7,618 nucleotides of DNA. Source: CAYRLW01 sp964425215 (GTDB lineage: Bacteria; Spirochaetota; Spirochaetia; Treponematales; Breznakiellaceae). The notes under the pieces were generated by a model, which was not told the origin of the DNA, made no database searches, and was given only the letters and a program-made list of their open reading frames with translations. Where the stretch lies: contig CAYRLW010000086.1 in NCBI GenBank assembly GCA_964425215.1, positions 1-7,618 of the forward strand. The letters are read 5' to 3'. Positions within the stretch are counted from its first letter, which is position 1; each line of letters begins with the position of its first letter. This document shows positions 5,128 to 7,618 of the stretch, in pieces. Both the position numbers and the translations under genes were made by a program.

Positions 5128-7071
5128 TTAGGGAATAAGGATTTCAACCGCTCCTCCGGGACCGGGGATGCAACGCAACGTTCCATTTCTCTTTCGAACT
5201 AAAATTTGGATAATTTTGAACCCTAAGGATTCTCCTTCCGTGGGGGAAAAACCTTCTGGAAACCCGGGGCCGTTATCGGATACGAGGATCCGTACCCCGG
5301 AGTCCTGTTCTTTTCGTATTTGAATGGATAGGGTCTCTCCGAGGTGCCGATTGAATACATGCCGGATTGTATTGGTCGTTAATTCACCCAGTATGAGTCC
5401 TATGTCCACGCAAACATCCATGGGTAATTGAATGGGATCGTACTGAAGGTCTAATTGTCCTTTTATTCCCAGGGTTTCGGAATCCCATAACCCTTTCATC
5501 AAGGGGTTTAATAAACTGGAAGCGTAACCCCCTAAATCCACGGTTCCGCTGACCGAAGATTCATAGAGTTTTTCGTGGACAAGACTAACGGCACGAATCC
5601 TTTCCCGTAGCGATTCGAGGGCCCGGGCGGTACGGTCATCCTGAGATCGATGGGCTTGCAACGCCGCGATACTGGATACTATTTGCAGGCTATTTTTGAC
5701 TCGATGATGGATTTCTTTTAGATGGGTTTCCTTTTCTAACAATAAAAGCTCTAAACTTTCTTTGGCTTGCCGATGGGCTTCCAGTTCAAAGCTGAGAGAA
5801 TCATTGGCCTTTGCTAAAACGGTTGATAAACGTTCCGATTCGGTCAACGCTCCGGTAAATCGTTTTGATAGTAATAGGTATTGAAACAAAACAAATAAAC
5901 CGATAGCAAAGGGCAAGACATTGGCAGTCTCGATACGGAACGCCGCATAGAGCATATCATTGATTGCCGCGATCGCGACGAAAAGACTGGCGATCATCAT
6001 ACCTATTCCCCAGGGGTCCCGATTCTTGAGTACGTGATGCGAGACCGCAATGACCGTAAGTATTATCAGTGTATACGCCAGGGGATAATACCATACTATG
6101 CTAGCGGTTAAAACCGGAAGGGGAGCAAAGGGAATGAGGAGCATAAAGGGCAGGTGCGGAAGCAGTACCGTTAGGCCAATAACCTTCTTTGATAATTTTA
6201 AAAAAAGACTTGTAAAGAAAAAAATAGCAACGGGAATGGAAAAATACGCGGATATATACTCTAACCGTATAAGAAGTTCAAAAGGAAGGTCGGGAAATAC
6301 GCTGGCAAGAACGTATTCCCCGCTTAAAAGGGTCCGCAGGCCCATGAGAAAAACAAAGATTGAAAAATAACCAAAGGATCGTTCTTTCCTTCTGAATAAA
6401 AATAGGATACCGAAATGGATGCCCAGGGTTAAATAGGCCGAGGCAAGCCCAATATCGAGGGCCACTTGAAAATTCCTGACTTTTTCCATTGTTTTTTCTG
6501 GACCAAGATACAGTTTTCTCCACAGCCCCCCTATACGGTACTCGTAATTTGAAACCCATATTCGAAGCTCCACCGTTCCGTTCGTCTCTTTTGGAATTGG
6601 TACCAAAGCTGGTCGGTACGCCGCTTGGGATTCAGATTTATCTTGAGCGGGAGTTCCCGCCCCGCCGATCATGACGCCGTTTGCGTATACGGAAAAGGCC
6701 GTGGAAACCGTGGTATACCGAAGCCCCAGGTCCGGATGGTTGCTCGGTAAAAGAATCGTCAGCCGATACGTTCCGTACCCCTGCCCTCCCGGGCCTCCGG
6801 CTCTACCATTAGTCCACGTATCGGGGACGTTTCGCGGTTGAAACGGTATAGCAGAGACGGATTCATGGGGTTGCATAAAAAGTTTTGGAACGAACTGCCA
6901 GGTTCCAGAAAGGGAAACCGGGCCTTGTGTAAAATCATAGTCCCTGAGATCCATTATCCCGTTAACCGCTTTTGGCGAAGCATGGGAGCTACCACAGGAA
7001 TTTAATATTAAAATTATTAAGAAAATGAGTACTTTAAAAAGCGGTTTATTAAAATTATGGGGCGGCCGCAT
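5128..7071 (-). CDS. 7TM-DISM-like receptor histidine kinase with jelly-roll sensor
   Basis: A 647-aa membrane receptor kinase. A hydrophobic leader (11-24) ends in LNSC at C26, a spirochaete-style lipobox. An external beta-rich domain follows (about 40-195: SGTWQF, YGTYRLTILLP, STAFSVYANGVMIGGAG, LRIWVSN), a galactose-binding-like jelly roll typical of 7TMR-DISM receptors. Seven hydrophobic helices span about 203-402, then a coiled-coil linker (405-450). The HisKA_2 box LKEIHHRVKNSLQIVSS has H456 as likely phospho-acceptor. The HATPase has N-box E563..N567, G1 DNGPGF (599-604) and a degenerate G2 (GESLGF instead of GLGL). The start has GAGG (7077-7080) 5 nt upstream. It probably senses a sugar-like or other small external ligand and signals to the adjacent REC-SpoIIE protein. 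The ligand is unknown, and lipidation combined with seven helices is unusual. Confidence 0.92.
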   Translation of the reverse strand: MRPPHNFNKPLFKVLIFLIILILNSCGSSHASPKAVNGIMDLRDYDFTQGPVSLSGTWQFVPKLFMQPHESVSAIPFQPRNVPDTWTNGRAGGPGGQGYGTYRLTILLPSNHPDLGLRYTTVSTAFSVYANGVMIGGAGTPAQDKSESQAAYRPALVPIPKETNGTVELRIWVSNYEYRIGGLWRKLYLGPEKTMEKVRNFQVALDIGLASAYLTLGIHFGILFLFRRKERSFGYFSIFVFLMGLRTLLSGEYVLASVFPDLPFELLIRLEYISAYFSIPVAIFFFTSLFLKLSKKVIGLTVLLPHLPFMLLIPFAPLPVLTASIVWYYPLAYTLIILTVIAVSHHVLKNRDPWGIGMMIASLFVAIAAINDMLYAAFRIETANVLPFAIGLFVLFQYLLLSKRFTGALTESERLSTVLAKANDSLSFELEAHRQAKESLELLLLEKETHLKEIHHRVKNSLQIVSSIAALQAHRSQDDRTARALESLRERIRAVSLVHEKLYESSVSGTVDLGGYASSLLNPLMKGLWDSETLGIKGQLDLQYDPIQLPMDVCVDIGLILGELTTNTIRHVFNRHLGETLSIQIRKEQDSGVRILVSDNGPGFPEGFSPTEGESLGFKIIQILVRKRNGTLRCIPGPGGAVEILIP

Positions 7072-7101
7072 GGATACCTCTAGGTTATTTTTTTGGCAAT
7101 G

Positions 7102-7256
7102 GAGGCTTTTTCAAAACTCAGAGAGTTTTGAAAAAGCTACCTTAGATGTACATGCAGTATTTTTACTATTCTTTATCATATATATATATTTATTATGAAA
7201 TTGTAAAAATACTGCAAGAGCCTCTTTCAAAAGTAACAGACTTTTGAAAGAGGCTT
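7102..7256. mobile_element. MITE-like foldback with three perfect hairpins
   Basis: Three stems lie end to end: 7105-7119/7123-7137 (15 bp, 3-nt loop), 7154-7166/7203-7215 (13 bp, 36-nt AT-rich loop) and 7219-7234/7240-7255 (16 bp, 5-nt loop). The outer hairpins are related, so the element ends are also inverted repeats: GAGGCTTTTTCAAAACTC inward from 7102 and AAGCCTCTTTCAAAAGTC inward from 7256 match at 14 of 18. AATG stands on both sides (7098-7101, 7257-7260), a possible target duplication. No coding frame is inside. Without strong T-runs after the stems, plain terminators fit less well, although the hairpins may still insulate the kinase operon from the gene to the right. Confidence 0.55.
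7179..7207 (-). promoter_or_regulatory. Weak candidate promoter for the receptor kinase operon
   Basis: On the minus strand TTTACA (7202-7207, 5 of 6 consensus) is followed after 17 bp by TATATA (7179-7184, 4 of 6) within the AT-rich loop of the foldback element. No better hexamer pair was seen between 7072 and 7335. If real, the leader would be about 100 nt and include hairpin 1. Confidence 0.2.
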
Positions 7257-7335
7257 AATGTATTTTGATTATTGGATAACCATACATAAAATCTACTCGA
7301 TTTACATGATTTGATAGTATAAATATATTGAATGA

Positions 7336-7618
7336 TTAAGATTGATTTACATCGGGTTCTGTTAATTTAAATACAGATCCGTTTATGGGTTCTAAATTAA
7401 ATTTGGGAGGATTACCTTTATATTCACTTTTTCCAAAATTGTTTTTATGTATGTATCTTTATCCTCTTCCTGGAAAACTACATTTTTTGCTTGAATATCG
7501 GCCTTGCTAACATTCCATAATTTAATAGTTTCATGGGATGGGGTATTAGAGATAATAAATGAATTCACTGCTGTCCGGTTAATTTCAAAATCCTTGAAAA
7601 CATAGCTGTTTAGAGACC
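7336..7618 (-). pseudogene. Unknown protein C-terminus, apparently frameshifted, partial
   Basis: The gene enters from the right edge in one frame (SLNSYVFKDFEINRTAV.., ..KLWNVSKADIQAKNVVFQ) to TAG at 7392-7394. A second frame, open from 7458, carries the better ending: NNFGKSEYKGNPPKFN, LEPINGSVFKLTEP, and TAA at 7336-7338. The two must be joined between 7395 and 7458. One extra A in the A5 run at 7442-7446 (T5 on the plus strand) fuses them into a continuous ~94-codon C-terminus. I recognise no family; the composition (N, K, T, F rich) and strand-like segments suggest a globular or surface protein. It may be a recent pseudogene, a programmed frameshift or a sequencing error. The stretch 7261-7335 downstream holds nothing recognisable. 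Confidence 0.55.

Noticed and set aside
6098..6370. Plus-strand 90-codon frame and the overlapping 6278-6559 minus-strand frame
   Set aside because: Both overlap the membrane domain of the 647-aa receptor kinase out of register; basic, low-complexity translations.
7105..7255. Simple Rho-independent terminators
   Set aside because: Stems are perfect but no T-run of useful length follows on either strand, and the ends are inverted repeats of each other; kept as a foldback element with possible terminator effect.
1..7618. CRISPR array, tRNA or rRNA genes
   Set aside because: No regularly spaced short direct repeats, no tRNA-like cloverleaf and no rRNA-like sequence were seen; the only long direct repeat is the 195-bp kinase segment.

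Overview
The window looks like an accessory stretch of a spirochaete chromosome, most likely Treponema-like. This is an inference from protein style: stacked HisKA_2-type histidine kinases, a 7TM receptor kinase with an extracellular jelly-roll domain, and a response regulator with a SpoIIE-type phosphatase output. No marker gene is present to prove it. Every convincing gene is on the minus strand, so transcription runs from the right edge to the left.

Right edge (7336-7618): the C-terminal part of an unrecognised gene that appears split by a one-base frameshift. At 7102-7256 there is a compact foldback region with three consecutive perfect hairpins, MITE-like in design. Next comes the signalling core. 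A 647-aa 7TM-DISM-like hybrid lipoprotein/receptor histidine kinase (5128-7071) is followed 31 bp later by a REC-PAS-SpoIIE response regulator/phosphatase (3663-5096). The likely route is external ligand, kinase, REC phosphorylation, then Ser/Thr phosphatase output.

Directly after the response regulator is a 195-bp in-frame relic of a third histidine kinase gene (3456-3650). It is 96 percent identical to the middle of the intact 299-aa membrane kinase at 1275-2174. Between relic and intact copy lies a visibly AT-rich two-gene module: an unknown ~120-aa protein, overlapping by 11 nt a CBS-CBS protein. The CBS protein ends in a DHp (phospho-histidine helix) segment copying the H-box of the neighbouring kinases but with no ATPase domain. 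This DHp-only adaptor is the most unusual protein in the window. The spacer before the intact kinase carries a 46-bp imperfect palindrome.

Left part: a 258-bp internally deleted IS66-family remnant (990-1247) keeps both terminal inverted repeats and the transposase C-terminus. A vapBC toxin-antitoxin operon with its own promoter follows (301-878). A 114-bp foldback downstream of vapC has outer arms resembling an integron attC site. At the left edge are the first 14 codons of an AbrB/MazE-type antitoxin with perfect Shine-Dalgarno and -10 signals. Tandem self-promoted toxin-antitoxin genes around an attC-like foldback and an IS relic fit a gene-cassette or island context, but this stays a hypothesis.
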